From: Sphagnum magellanicum
Lineage: Eukaryota; Streptophyta; Sphagnopsida; Sphagnales; Sphagnaceae
Assembly: GCA_021904315.1 (NCBI GenBank)
Contig: CM038920.1
Coordinates: 12,400,001 to 12,464,000, forward strand
Direction of reading: 5' to 3'
Length of the DNA stretch: 64,000 nt
The notes under the pieces are model-generated. The model saw only the letters and a list, made by a program, of their open reading frames with translations, was not told the origin of the DNA and ran no database searches. Each line of letters opens with the position of its first letter. Position 1 is the stretch's first letter. Both the position numbers and the translations under genes were made by a program. Below, piece after piece: positions 13,141 to 25,304 of this stretch.

Positions 13141-13476
13141 GTTATCTGTAAAAGTCAGGCGATTAGGGAGGCGAGAACGACCAGCCAGTTTCGGCATAAT
13201 AGGCCATCAAATGCATTTACAAAACGGAATAACTGGGACCCAAACTAGTTTTCTCACCAATTTTGGTGGTAAACTGAGTTTCATCCCCTCTTTCCTTTTT
13301 CCTGAGCGCCTCCACTGCTGCTACATATATTTTCACTGGTCGTACTTGTCCAATCACTATAATTACTCTCGAACCTTGTGCATTGAATGCTGAGTTTCAG
13401 CATTTCGTACTGAGATTTAGTAAATTTTCATTACTTTGCCTATACCACTGAAAGAGAAAGAGAAGGTGACTTTACA
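13141..13476. repeat. Dispersed repeat, copy 1 (sister at 41,845-42,230)
   Basis: About 335 bases align with 41,845-42,230 on the same strand. Shared blocks include GTCAGGCGATTAGG, CCAGTTTCGGCATA, CCAATTTTGGTGGT, CTCCACTGCTGCTACATAT and CTCGAACCTTGTGCATT. The copies differ by substitutions and short gaps. The 101-codon frame here is not conserved in the other copy, so coding is unlikely. The element class is unknown. Confidence 0.85.
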
Positions 13477-13773
13477 GATTACTTTAATGAAAAACCAAAT
13501 ATAAAGATTTGATGATTTTTATTCCAGACATATTCCAGACTCTGGGTCCTTTGTTTTTTTGACTGAAGTGGGAAGAAGACACCACTACACAGCTGGTTCT
13601 GGTTCTTCTAAAGGCTATTTGTGCTACTACTAGGTCAATGCAAATCAAATACATTAAGTTTTTTGGTGATCCTTAGCTGATGGTGATCTCACCATTTTCA
13701 CCAAAAGAGACTGAAAAGTAGGCAATCAGAGGGATCTGATGAATTCATGTACTATATATAGTCCCTTGTCAGC

Positions 13774-14240
13774 TTTGACACTAATTATATTATTTGGAGA
13801 AATTTGGAAATTAGAAAAAATAAAATTCAAAGAAAAATATTTTTGTGAAAGAAAATAAAGATTTTTTTTTGGAATATTGAGGAATGTTCTAATTTTCAAC
13901 ATGGAATCTTCGAAACTAATCAACTATTCAACAAACACGTGTGTTGAATGCTGCCCTTGTACTATGGTCCGCTACAATTTTAGAAGCACAGTGTGCTTGA
14001 TACGGTAACCCACATATGGGCCAATTTGACACTAATTATATTATTTTCAGTAATGTTGAAAATTTCCAAAAAAAAATAATAAATTGTCAGAGATTTTTTT
14101 TCTTTTTCCTGAAGGGAAATAAAGAATCTGATGGAATATTTTAGAATATATCATTTGTCAAAATGAAATCCTCAATATTAATTAATTAATTAATTAATTG
14201 ACAAACATCTGTCAAAGTGGCCAAGGTACTATGGTAGTAC
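13774..14240. repeat. Diverged ~250-bp direct duplication
   Basis: TTTGACACTAATTATATTATTT starts at 13,774 and 14,025 (spacing 251). Both copies continue through an A-rich stretch, GAATATT, CAACAAACA/GACAAACA and a GTACTATGGT block, so this is a two-copy tandem duplication with many substitutions. An ATTA run (about 14,178-14,200) lies in copy 2. Confidence 0.7.
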
Positions 14241-14293
14241 TCGGTTGTTGTAGTAGGCAATGCAACTGAATGCATTGGGATTGGGCCAACAAA

Positions 14294-14424
14294 GAAATGG
14301 ATGGTGGGTGGACAGGAAACCACTTTTGGCACCATAAGAAATGGATGATGGATGGACAAGAAACACTTTTGGCACCATAAGAAATGGATGATGGATGGAA
14401 AGGAAACACTTTTTTCATCCATGA
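14294..14424. repeat. 43-44-bp tandem repeat, 3 copies
   Basis: GAAATGGATG starts at 14,294, 14,338 and 14,381. Each unit carries GGATGGAC, AGGAAAC and CACTTTTGGCACC. Minus-strand frames through it only translate the repeat. Confidence 0.85.
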
Positions 14425-14483
14425 GCTCTAGTTCCTAAGCTATTCACTTAGTAGGAAGACGACCTAAAAGGCAATTTTTTGTG

Positions 14484-14795
14484 CTATGGGAAAGAAAAAG
14501 AAGCTATTATTGCCATGACCCATGCATTTTCAGCCTTATTGGCCTCCATCACTAGGTCAGTATTGCCTGCAGCAGCAGCATCAAAGGAAATATAACTAAA
14601 AGCTGTTGTGGTGGTGGTGGTCCTTGGGTCTTCTATGGCTTCAAGGGTCTGGTCTGGTAGCCTAGTGTGCACCCGAGTGGTTACCAAGGTAGGGTTGTGG
14701 TGGAAGTAGAAGGGTTTGTAGGATAGGTTACCGAGGTTGAACCTTGGTAACTCAGTTTGGTTAAGAATTTGTTGTGCAAGAAACTGGAATTGCAT
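14484..14795 (-). CDS. Uncertain 103-codon ORF
   Basis: An ATG-started minus-strand frame with a TTATAA motif just before the ATG. The protein has a Thr run (about 60-65) and an Ala run but no family I recognise, no signal peptide and no membrane segment. It is somewhat less AT-rich than its surroundings, which is the only reason to list it. It may be chance. Confidence 0.18.
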   Translation of the reverse strand: MQFQFLAQQILNQTELPRFNLGNLSYKPFYFHHNPTLVTTRVHTRLPDQTLEAIEDPRTTTTTTAFSYISFDAAAAGNTDLVMEANKAENAWVMAIIASFSFP

Positions 14796-15689
14796 GTTAT
14801 AAATGTATCTTGCTATTACATTGTGTCGTTTGCTTAAGGAAAGTCTTGTGGATTTAGGACTTTGATTATGATCCTTTGTAAATGATGGCCCCCAAGGCTT
14901 ATGTTGTTTGAGACCCCACTAGTAAATCTATGGGGTGTTTTCAAAGTCTACCCTAAAATTAACACACCAAAACAAAATTAGACATAAGATTGTTCTTAGA
15001 GTGAGTTAGATTGGGGGAGAAATGGACATGAATAATTCATGACCATTTACAAAACAAAAGCATGAAATAGCAAAAGGAGAACATGATCGTGAGGATCAAA
15101 ATCACAACTAGCTACAACTAATTTAAAAAAAGAGCGCAACCAAGAAGATGATCAGCATGACTAAGAAGAAGAACAAGCTTGAGGGAAAATCGAATTAAGT
15201 TAAAGCTCCTAGTATGGAGGGGGGAAGCAACAGAACATGGTTATCATCCCACAACTTGGTGTTACAAATTCCAATTCAAAATATTAGGGTTCATGGAACA
15301 TTGATATTTTTATGGTTGTAGATCTATTATTTTTTAATTAGCCCATTTCAAGTTTAAATCAGAATCACACAAATCAATGTGAATGTTTACTTAATGAGAT
15401 ATGTTCATTTTGGACAACATCCATTTTGATAAAAGGTGAAGAATTGTTCATTTGTTACGTGTTGAATGTTGATTTACAAGATGCCATGTGTGTTGAGACT
15501 TTTCATATCTAGCTTAGGAACCCTCAACTTCAAGATTGCATAACATTCTCATTTCTACTTTGTTCCTTACTATTCAAACAACATTGGATGTGCCCAAAGG
15601 AGGGCTACATTTTCTCTTTTGACGCCTTAACGAGTCATACACTCCCTTGAGATTTGGAGAGCTCTAAGATGTTATATGAACTAACATCG
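14796..15689. other. Intergenic, no gene seen
   Basis: AT-rich, with stops in all frames. Nothing recognised. Confidence 0.45.
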
Positions 15690-16830
15690 GCTTGCTTATG
15701 TCTTGATGATCTTCTTTTTAGTGTCACTTTCCCTTTATTATTTCAATCTTTTTTTGTAATTGGTCATGATCCTCATCTTCTTAGTCACGTTCTCCTTTTG
15801 TTGTTGTTCATGATTTTGATCTTTTTGGTGGTTATGATATCCTTCTACTACTTTGTCCTTTTATTTTGAAGTTGGTTGTGATCTTCATATTCCTTGTCCA
15901 TTTCATGATTGTGATATTCATTTAATTGGTCATAGTCCCTTTACTACATGTTGTGATCCTCACCTTCTTGACCATGTTGTATGTTTGTTGCAAGTTGAGA
16001 TCTTCATCTTTTTTATCACATTATCCATTTGCTACAAGTTGTGATCTTCATCTTCTTGGTCACGTTATTTGTTTGCTACAAGTCATGATCTTCATCTTCT
16101 TCTATTCCTAATCATGGTTTTCATCTTACTATTCATGATCTTGATCATTTTCATGGTCTTGATCTTGATCTTCTTATGTTTTTACTCATGATCTTCATAT
16201 TCATGGTTGTGATCTTGATTTTTTTGTGATTTTGGTTTTCATTTTCTTTTATTCATGGTCGTGACCTTCATCTTCCTAGTCATGATCTTCATCTTCTTTG
16301 TGATTGTGATTTTCATTTTCCTAGTCCATTGTTTTGATGTTATTAATCACGACCTTCATATTCCCCATATGGTGTCCTTTTGTTCCTAGTCATGATCTTC
16401 ATGTTTCTAGTCCGTTATCCTTTTATGATCTTCATTTTTGTGGTTGCAATTTTTAGCTTCCTAATTGTGATCTTCATTTTCTTGGTTGTAGTTTTCATCT
16501 TTTTGGTCACACTCTTAGTCTATTGTTTTAGTCATGATCTTCATCTTCTTGGTTGCCATCCCTTTATAGATAGTTTCAATCCTCATCTTCATGATTGTGA
16601 TCTTCATCATTAGTTCATGCTCCTTTTGTTTCGGTTGTGATCTCCATCCTTAGCTCATGCTCCTTTTGTTTTCAGTCGTTATCTTCATCTTTAGTTTGTG
16701 CTATTTTTGTTGTTAGTGGCAATCTTCATCTTCATCTCATGTTCTTCATGTTGTTGATCATGATATACTTCTTCATGTTTTTACTTTGCAACAAGTACAA
16801 TGTTCATCATGGTTCTAATGGATTTTATCA
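15690..16830. repeat. Degenerate satellite built on (TC)ATGATCTTCATCTTC-like units
   Basis: Over about 1.1 kb the core GATCTTCAT or GATCNTCATCTTC recurs dozens of times, mixed with CTTGGTCA and TAGTCATG linkers at irregular spacing. Plus-strand frames are rich in Phe/Ile/Leu/Val; the other strand would give Asp/Glu/His or Lys/Met strings. All are products of the unit. Confidence 0.85.
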
Positions 16831-17139
16831 ACATTCACAATAACACATGTTAGGTTTTGTGATCGGTTTTAAAAATAACTATTGTTTTTTTTTATTACGT
16901 TTATAACTATATGGTTACAAAAAATAATAAAGAATTGCAAAGGACATCAAATATCACATGGCATCATGGTTTTGTGACTATAGTTAATATGACAACTTGT
17001 TCAATTTTTGAATTAATATATTATTAATTTTGGATTTCTATTAATATATTTGAATGATTTAAAATTAAGAATTCAAAATAACATTTACTTTTGCAACTAA
17101 TAGTAATTAATAATGGCTCAATTTTTAATGATGATGATG

Positions 17140-17690
17140 TAACATGCCACGCGTCAACAAGATGTTACAATTAGTAGTCAACATCATGACTCATGATACT
17201 AATTTTAATAAAATTACATTTATTGATTGGTAAAAAATATTCATAATGCCAAAACATGTTTTTTATGACTTGTCCTATGTAACTACAATGTCCAATATGA
17301 TTAAGGAATGGTTAAGAATGTCTTGAGCAACTAATAATCAACCTAATGACTCATGACATTAATTTCAATAAAATTACATTTATCAATTGGTCAAAAATGT
17401 TCGTAATGCTAAAACATGTCTTTTATGACTTATCCTATGCAACTCTAATGTACAACATGATTAAAAAAACGATTAAAAATATTTTTAACAACTAATGTTC
17501 AACTTAATGATTCATGACATTAATTTCAATAAAATTGCATTTATTGATTGGTCAAACATGTTTGTAATGCCAAAATGTGTTTTTTTCCAACTTGTCTTAT
17601 GTAATTACAATGTTTAACATGATTAAGGAAATGATTAAGAATGTTTTTAACAACTAGTAGTTAATTTCATGACTCATGCAATTAACAAAA
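17140..17690. repeat. ~161-bp tandem repeat, about 3.3 copies
   Basis: GA(C/T)TCATG recurs at 17,188, 17,348, 17,509 and 17,671 (spacings 160-162). Each unit continues with ATTAATTTCAATAAAATTACATTTAT, TTGGTCAAA, AATGCCAAAACATGT and TTAAGAATG. Units differ by perhaps 10-15%. Confidence 0.88.
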
Positions 17691-17699
17691 ATGATTTAA

Positions 17700-18250
17700 A
17701 AAATAACTACAATTGCATAGGACTAATCATTTTATCAACCAAATTTAATTTAAATAACCTAATTTAGTTTATAATTTAATGAAAATTTAGCCAAATTTAG
17801 CCATGTATTGCTTCAATATATAATGAATTTTATCTTAATGTTTTTAAATTTAGCCAAATATAACCTACATATTCAAATTTAATTTAATTTATCATTGTCT
17901 AACCACGTTTAACATAAAAATTATGTTTAGTTTCATTTATATTGAGTTAACCATGTTTAACCAAAGTAATTATGTTTAGCCTTATTTATGCTTGTTTAAC
18001 CATATTTAGTTTAAATAGTTGTGTTTAGTATAATTTATATATTAATTTAGCCATTTTAGCCTAGGTGATTATTTTTAGCCAAAATTATATAAAGAAATTA
18101 TGTTTTGCCATGTTTAAAGTAACTTAATCTTTGTCTAACCTAAATTAACTTAGTTTAATCTAACTTTAATCTAAAACCTAAGCAGTCCTAATGAGGTTAG
18201 ACTAGGTTAATTTATTTTTAGGGTAGGGAGGCTTAGGTTAACCTAGGTTA
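17700..18250. repeat. Degenerate TTTAGCC/TTTAACC-rich tract
   Basis: Short units such as ATTTAGCCA, GTTTAACCAT and TATGTTTAG recur irregularly. Towards the 3' end they become AACCTAGGTTA-like. No coding frame. Confidence 0.6.
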
Positions 18251-20867
18251 TGTTGATCCCAAACATATTTTCACTTTGTTGAACTTTTGTTTGCCAAAAG
18301 TTTTTGAAAACAAAAAGAAAATAAAGATACATCTATATGCACTAATTTCAACCTTCACTTATACATCTATTTCATTGGTTTATGTGAACAAATTTCTAAA
18401 AAAATAAAAATGGAATAAAACAACAAAATCATATATTGTAAAATATTTCAAGGAGAACATTCTTTAGTTCAAAACAAAGAACTTGTATACAAGTGAAATG
18501 TTTTGATAATCTTGTGGTATGTCCATAGATATAGAGTCCACCAACTAAATATTAAGAACACCTTGTATCTTAAGGTTTAAAATAAGCTATGCAAAACCCA
18601 TATAACATAACGTCCACAAAAAATAGTAACCACATCTCTCCTTTGCTTGATAGGTTGACCTCAATAGCCATAGCCAAAGCAATAGGATTTGATGAACCCC
18701 ACAACCCTAATTGTTTTTCAACATCAAGGTGATGACATCGTGTTGATCATTAGATTTGTAAGATACTTTTCATGAAGAACAAGCCTCTTGATAGGAACCC
18801 ACATGCACAACAAGCTTGTTTACATTTTTCACAAATATCCAAAAGAAAAATCACATATTTAATATGGTGATCAACACCTTGGGTCACATGAAAGGGTTGA
18901 CCATCACATATCTTGAATGAAGCTTTCATTGCATACTTTCCTTTCTTTTTTCTCTCTCTCCAAAAACATAACTCCCAAAGAAACCAAAAGAGTAAGAACA
19001 CTTCACCACAAACAAAAAAAAAAAAAAAGGCTATTTCAGAAGATTTTTTTTTTTGGAACACCAACCACAAAAGTTTAAAAATCAAATTGTAACCAAAAAT
19101 TGATTCATCAACTTTATATCAATCATCAAACACCAAATGTCACCATCATTGCAAACTTTTAATGCTTAAAGCTTGAACATGAAAACTTCAACCATGAAGG
19201 AATAATTATCGTAAGTGATTTCTTGTCACCACCGTTCATCACCTCAAGACCTCATGATGCAAAAAAAACTAGTCACTTTTCATGACAATTCAAACTATAA
19301 TTCATAAAAATGTGTGACATTTTCATGTATGCAATTTTTTCATCCCTTCACCATTGATGGTTCCTAACAATGACAATTCTTTAAAATTTTCACCTTTGAA
19401 GGGCAAGTTTATATACCCAAGTTAATAATTGGTGAATATTTGTCCTTGATTCTAATAACTGCCCAACATTAGTTGAAGTCTCCAAACTACAGGGCTAGGC
19501 TCACAACCCTCTTGGGTATTGTTAGAAAACCCTAGATGAGTAAGGACCCATTGAGGTGGTTTCCTAATTATGTTTACACCTATGTTGCAAGAGTGATCAA
19601 ATATTGAATAATTTTGTCATTAAAAATTCAATAAATCAAACACAATTTTTTGAGGAAATTGGTAAAAGTTCAAAATTCAAAATTCAAAACTTAATGAATA
19701 TTAGATTTTCAACCATTTTCCTTTTCATAATTCATTCAATCAATTGACTATAATTCATAATTGATTATGATGTGGTTGTATACAATATGTGGCATTTCAC
19801 TTTTAAGGGCATACAAAGTGCATGGTTCATAAGTGAGATTTAATAATTATTTTATTTGGTGTTGTAGTATATAGGGTTGAAACTTGATTGATTGATTTTA
19901 GTTCAAAAGGTAAGAAACTTATTTACCACTTTGTTGCAAGAGTGGGATTGTGGAATGTGAACAAAATTTGTTATATAACAAAATTTCATAATAGTTGTAA
20001 CAAAAAGCTTTTATCTTTAGGGGTTAACAAAGTACAATGGCTCTAATTTGAGCTTGAGTATTGTTGAAATTGAGCCTAATGATTAAAAGCCTTTTTTTTA
20101 AGAAATTATTAAATTTTGTAAATTTCTTGATGTAGCCACAATTGGCATCCATAAGAGGAATTAAAAGCCAACTTTGGCTATAGGTTAAAGAGGAAAAAAT
20201 AGTAACATTTCAGAATTGTGCTATATCTTGGTGACATATTGGAACCAATTTTTGTGTGTGGCATATTCTTGCATCTTGGTGAATTTGTTTTCAAATCAGC
20301 AAAAAAAACATGAAAGAATGTTATTCTTCAAGTTTTTCTCACCATTAAAAATTTTCATCATATACTTCAACTCAAAAGCTATAGCAAAGGGTTTTACTCA
20401 TAAACTTGGTGCTAATTATGTTGCTAATTAATTTCTTGTAATGGGCAAGGTCCATAAGAACAATGGGTTTGTAGCCCACAATTGCCCTATGGGAAATTTG
20501 ATGTAGTTACTTTGGTCACTATTTTGTTTATAATTCAACAATTTTTGGGATATTTCAATTATTGAATGGTGGGCTCTTATTACTACACTTGTGGTGCACT
20601 TTTGGTGATATTATAGCATGCTATTAACACCTAATAATGCATGTGGCTAATCAAAGGCTGAACGAGTCAATCATTGATAAATAAAAAATAATTAACAATT
20701 GGCAAAAGTACCACTTTCACAATAGCCAAAGATTGAATGCAAGATAAAATTTTGTGGCAATGATACACCACAATGGAGGACAAAGAGACGTAGTTGCCAA
20801 TGGTAAGTACTAAGTCTCTTGGTTTGATAGTTCACATTTTGCATCATGTTGATGGACAAATGAATTA
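18251..20867. other. AT-rich intergenic, no gene seen
   Basis: The longest minus-strand frame (18,750-19,085) is Phe-rich because it crosses A runs at about 19,014-19,028 and T runs nearby. No family is recognised. Confidence 0.45.
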
Positions 20868-21849
20868 ATAACAAAGGAGTGTGTCACACCGTGGCCTTGC
20901 CATTTACATTAAAAAGTATGTATCTTTAAGGCAAAACAAAAAGAATTATGGAAACTCAAATATAATTTCACCATAGCAAAAATAATACCTAATCTTCAAA
21001 ACAATCCTCTAAAACAAAACCAAAATCCTTCAAGATCATATTATAATTCTATAATAACTAATCCCCAAGTTTCAACACAAACCAAAATATCATCTTTCAA
21101 AAATCCTCATATAAAAATAAATAGACCTATTATTATTATTACCTAGTAGGGGCAAGAATCCCTTAAGCTACTATACTCTCTAATGAATCTAAACACAATA
21201 TCATCCTTTTGCCTTATAAAAGGCAAGGGCAATAAAGACACTGATGGACATGTAGTGATGATATGTAGATGGACACAAAGCCCTTTTTGGATGGGTACTA
21301 GCTAACCAACCTTTGTCAACCCAAAGTGACCAATGTTAGTTTTACAACAAATTTTGTCATATTTTCAACAAAGAAATGGAGCTTAAAAAGACCTGCACTG
21401 ATTTTTATTTTTATTTATTTTAAAAAAAAATTCCCCATGATACCTAGAGGGAAAATAATCAAACACAATCAACCCTAGATATATAGGGTTGTACCTTGGT
21501 AACTTTGACATGGGTTTGTTGGCCTTGCCTTCCAAGGCAAAAGGATATTGTGTTGAGATTAATTATAGAGTATGGTAGTAAGGGATTTTGGCCCCTAGGT
21601 AATAATAATAGGTCTATTTATTTTTATATGAGGATTTTTGAAAGATGATATTTTGGCTTGTGTTGAAACTTGGGGATTAGTTATTATAGAGTTAGAATAT
21701 CTTGAAGGATTTTGGTTTCTTTTAGAGGATTGTTTTGAAGGTTATATTTTAGCATGGTGAAATATTTGAGTTTCCATAATTCTTCTTTTGCCTTAAGATA
21801 CTTTTTAATGTAAATGGCAAGGCCACAATGTGACACACCCCTTGTTAAA
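20868..21849. mobile_element. Foldback element with ~340-bp inverted arms
   Basis: The left arm (about 20,871-21,230) and right arm (about 21,521-21,846) are inverted copies at roughly 90% identity by eye. The ends read (G)GAGTGTGTCACA on the left and TGTGACACACCCC on the right, and the flanking AACAAAGG/CCTTGTT also pairs. The arms share GTGGCCTTGCCATTTACATT, ACTAATCCCCAAGTTTCAAC and ATCATCTTTCAAAAATCC. The ~290-bp spacer has no coding frame. A transcript would form a very long hairpin able to feed small-RNA production. No clean target-site duplication is visible. An inverted pair of other repeats is an alternative origin. Confidence 0.9.
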
Positions 21850-22204
21850 TACTTAATTGGTTTTTGACATTTTCATTTCATTAAATAAACTAGCCTTGAA
21901 GGTTCAATATTTTCTTCACAAAATTCTCTTCCTTTGAATTCTTTTTGGGTGAAAATTTCAGCATTTTCTAAAATAATATAATTTTTAGTGTTGAAGCTAC
22001 CAACGTACTATGGTATAAATATAAACTTGTTTTTAATAATGGGTGGCAAACCTTTTTTTAAAATGTTTTTGAAATCATGACTTATCATGATCAACACTAA
22101 TTATAATGGAATGAATGACAAGAGATCATCCTTCATTTAACTTTGAAGCCCCCTTTTATACATCAACCACTTATCTTATTGTTTATGTCAAAAGTTGTGA
22201 AATG

Positions 22205-22515
22205 TTGCATGAAAGTTGAAAAACCAAGCAAAATGTGATGCAAAATGCAAGGGATGTGATGTGAAAGTTGAAAAACCAAGCAAAATGTGATGGAAAATGC
22301 AAGGGATGGGATGTGAAAGTTGAAAAACCAAGCGAAATGTGATGCAAAATGCAAGGGATGTTGTGTGAAAGTTGAAAAACCAAGCAAAATGTGATGCAAA
22401 ATGCAAGGGATGTTGTGAGAAAGTTGAAAAACCAAGCAAAACATGAGGTCACAAAATGCAAGGAATGTCATGTGAAAGTTGAGAAAACCAAGCAAAATGT
22501 GATGCAAAATGCACG
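22205..22515. repeat. 52-bp tandem repeat, about 6 copies
   Basis: GAAAGTTGA starts at 22,211, 22,263, 22,315, 22,367, 22,419 and 22,474 (spacing 52, last 55). The unit carries AAAACCAAGCAAAATGTGATG and AAATGCAAGGGATG. As 52 is not a multiple of 3 and the unit lacks minus-strand stops, all three minus frames are open (83-114 codons). These are artefacts of the repeat. Confidence 0.93.
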
Positions 22516-22984
22516 GAGACTTGTCAGATATGAGTGCTGATCAAAACAATGACCTTTGCAGAATCATTTTCTAAATCAGCTACTAATCTCATCAGCAAAC
22601 ACTAATCTCAGACCAACCATATGTAATGCTGTGACTGATTTTCCACTTGTCTCATTAGCTCTAATCTCGACTGAGAGAATAAGCATAAGTTTGACACTCA
22701 CTAATGCATACAAGCTTGCATTCAAAATTGAAGATTTGTAAGTTAGATAAGCTTAAATTTTTTTGGCTGTTCTGAATGGAGTGTCATGATCCCCAGCCCA
22801 GTCTACAGAACCGACCCAGAAAGAAAAAAAAGAAGAAGGGTTTCCAGAACGTCTCTCTTCTCATCGTGCAACAAAGATGGGTAGTGTCAGAACTCATCAC
22901 TTTGGCACCCAAAACTTGATAGGACTAAAACTGTGTCAGAGCAGACAGCATGCATGGGGTCCATGCAGGCAGCAAAATGGGTGG

Positions 22985-23440
22985 TGCTATACGGGCCCAG
23001 AAAAAGAAAGAAATGCACTGATCTCAACAGTGATGGTGGTGCCAGGGATGCCTGGACAAAGAAAGAACACTGACTTTGGTGGTGGTGGTGGTGGTGCTTT
23101 TGGGGGGGCCCAGACAAGAAAAAACACACTGCTCTCTAAGATGAGAGATAGGGGAACTTGACAAGATGCTTGTGGAGCTTCGGGGGACTTAGACAAAGAA
23201 AAAAGACACTGCTCTCTAAGATGAGAGATAGGGGAACTTGACAAGATGCTTGTGGAGCTTTGGGGGGACTTAGACAAAGAAAAGACACACTGCTCTCTAA
23301 TAAGATGAGAGATAGAGAAACTTGACAAGATGCTGGTAGTGCTTTGTGAGGGCCCAGACAAAGAAAAGACACACTGCTCTCTAAGATGAGAGATAGAGAA
23401 ATGTGACAAGATGCTGATTCTTTCTTTGGCACATGGAAAA
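22985..23440. repeat. 80-84-bp tandem repeat, 4 good plus about 2 decayed copies
   Basis: GCTCTCTAA recurs at 23,131, 23,211, 23,292 and 23,376. Units contain AGATGAGAGATAG, ACTTGACAAGATGCT, GTGGAGCTTTGGGG and CAGACAAAGAAAAG. Decayed units precede them from about 22,985 and include a GGT run (23,080-23,095). A 181-codon minus-strand frame is the repeat translated and has no recognised domain. Confidence 0.88.
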
Positions 23441-23807
23441 CTCTCGACAAGAAGCAAAAAAAAAAAAGGTGGTCCAGTAAAAAAGGAAATGAGGGCTAAT
23501 CCTGTCCAGGAGCATGCCGACAGGATATGCAAATTTCGAGACCCATGCTACTCTCATCCATCACATTTGAAAGACTGAGAAGCATTAGAAAGAACACACA
23601 CACACACACATACACAGAGCACAACATATCCAGTTCCCACATTCTTCATTCATTCAGTAGTACAGAGCCAGCTTCAAAACATGGTGTATCCAATATCTAG
23701 TTAGTTTTGAAGTTTGCATGTCAAAAAACTAGAACCTTCGATTCTCTATTTTCCTTCACCAACAACCCCAACAAAAAAAAACAGGAAGATTTTTTTTGGA
23801 AAAGAGA

Positions 23808-23840
<33 letters not shown>

Positions 23841-25034
23841 GTGCACTTCCCAAAAATTTCAACATTTCTACAAATAATATAATTAGGGGTTGAACAACAA
23901 AGCTGCCCAGATGGTACTTACTACTACCTATGGTGAGCAGGAGGGAGCAAAGTTCTCACTTTTTTCCTATCTTTCCTAAGAAAATCAAGCTTTGAGTTGC
24001 ACCCATTCATTGATCAGGCAGGTCCCCCCACATCCTCCCCTCCCCAGTCCTTCCCCCACCTCTTCAAACCCAAAGCTAGGCTACTACTACTAAGGCAAGT
24101 AGTATTTTGTGGACCCACCCAGTGAATGAATGAGAGACTCAGATTGTTTGTTATACAGTGCTTTCAACTCAACTCCCCTCAATTGGCTAACATGCCAGCT
24201 TCCTCCAGAAATATTATGTAATTGAACTTGTGTTGAACTCATACTAGATGATTGTTTGATTGATTATTTCAATCATTCATCTGTTGTCATGATTTCATGT
24301 TGTACATTCTAGGCTGCTGAATGACTTAGTCTCTAAGAAAGTCCAAAACACCCACAAAGAGAAAAATTGTATGTAGAATCCATCCACACATGAGTACTAG
24401 TGTTGTTGTTCCAATGTTTTTTAAAAACCGAACCTCTACTACTGACTTTGGTAACAGAGTGGGCAAGTTATTATGAATAATTAAAGCCCGCAAGCACTGA
24501 GACTATTCGTTCCACAGTAGTAGTCTCAGCGCACTTTGGTCGGTTACTGGACATAACCATCTCTTGTGGGAATCAAGAAACCTTGTTGTTTCATCACCTT
24601 ATGACATCTTCATCGAAAGCAATGAACGGTTTCGGCCTTTGAAGCAATGCACCGTTTAGTTTTTTCATTGTCATCTTCACCCATGAAGGTGAAAAAATGA
24701 ATTGTACAAAGTGAGAGAGAGAGAGAGACTATTTAACTTTCACCACCTACACCAATCATTTGTAATTGGCCAATGAGAAACAATCATTCATTGCTGAGAA
24801 AAAAAAAATCATTTCCTGGTACTGGCCCTCCAAGTACTTTTCCAACTCCTAGCAAGCAGTTTCATGGTGTTTTTCTGCAAATCTTCAATAAAATAAAATA
24901 AAAAACTATACAGGGGCATGTTATTGCTACCATTGGGCATGCTCTTAGGTATAACTCAACTAGGTACTAACCCTATATATATTCATCTATTTAACTATTC
25001 TACTTAAATATGGACCCACCTGCTTTACTAATTA
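23441..25034. other. Intergenic with CA microsatellites
   Basis: CA runs lie at about 23,598-23,614 and 23,811-23,839. A small hairpin, ACTGAGACTA with TAGTCTCAG, lies at about 24,498-24,531. A TATA-like CTATATATATTC is near 24,971. No coding frame is supported; the 3' part may belong to the promoter of the gene at 25,775. Confidence 0.45.
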
Positions 25035-25137
25035 CTTACCTCTCTACCTAGGTATCTAGTGTCTACCTACCTACATACCTACTTATCTACCTACCTACAT
25101 ACCTACATATCTACCTACCTTCTTAACCTACCTATGT
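25035..25137. repeat. CTAC/CATA tetranucleotide tract
   Basis: Runs of CTACCTAC interrupted by ATAC and TTAT tetramers, lying just upstream of the GA-rich leader of the next gene. Confidence 0.85.
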
Positions 25138-25222
25138 ATAGCTTTAGGTTTTTGGACCTTGTGGTTTTCAGTTCCTAGACCTTGTCCAGGAGGCCATCTT
25201 GCCGGCCTCTGGAAGTCGTTGG

Positions 25223-25304
25223 CGAGAGAGAGAGAGAGAGAGAGGGAGAGAGGGAGAGAGAGGGGGGAGGGGGGAGAGAGGGAGAGAGAGGGTGGGGGAG
25301 AGAG
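25223..25304. repeat. GA-rich microsatellite in presumed 5' leader
   Basis: About 80 bases of (GA)n with GGG interruptions. GA tracts in plant leaders and promoters are known binding sites of BPC-type GAGA factors; that role is inference here. Confidence 0.85.

Noticed and set aside
22987..23532. 181-codon minus-strand ORF, Ser/Phe/Leu-rich
   Set aside because: It translates the ~80-bp tandem repeat; repeated peptide phrases and no domain.
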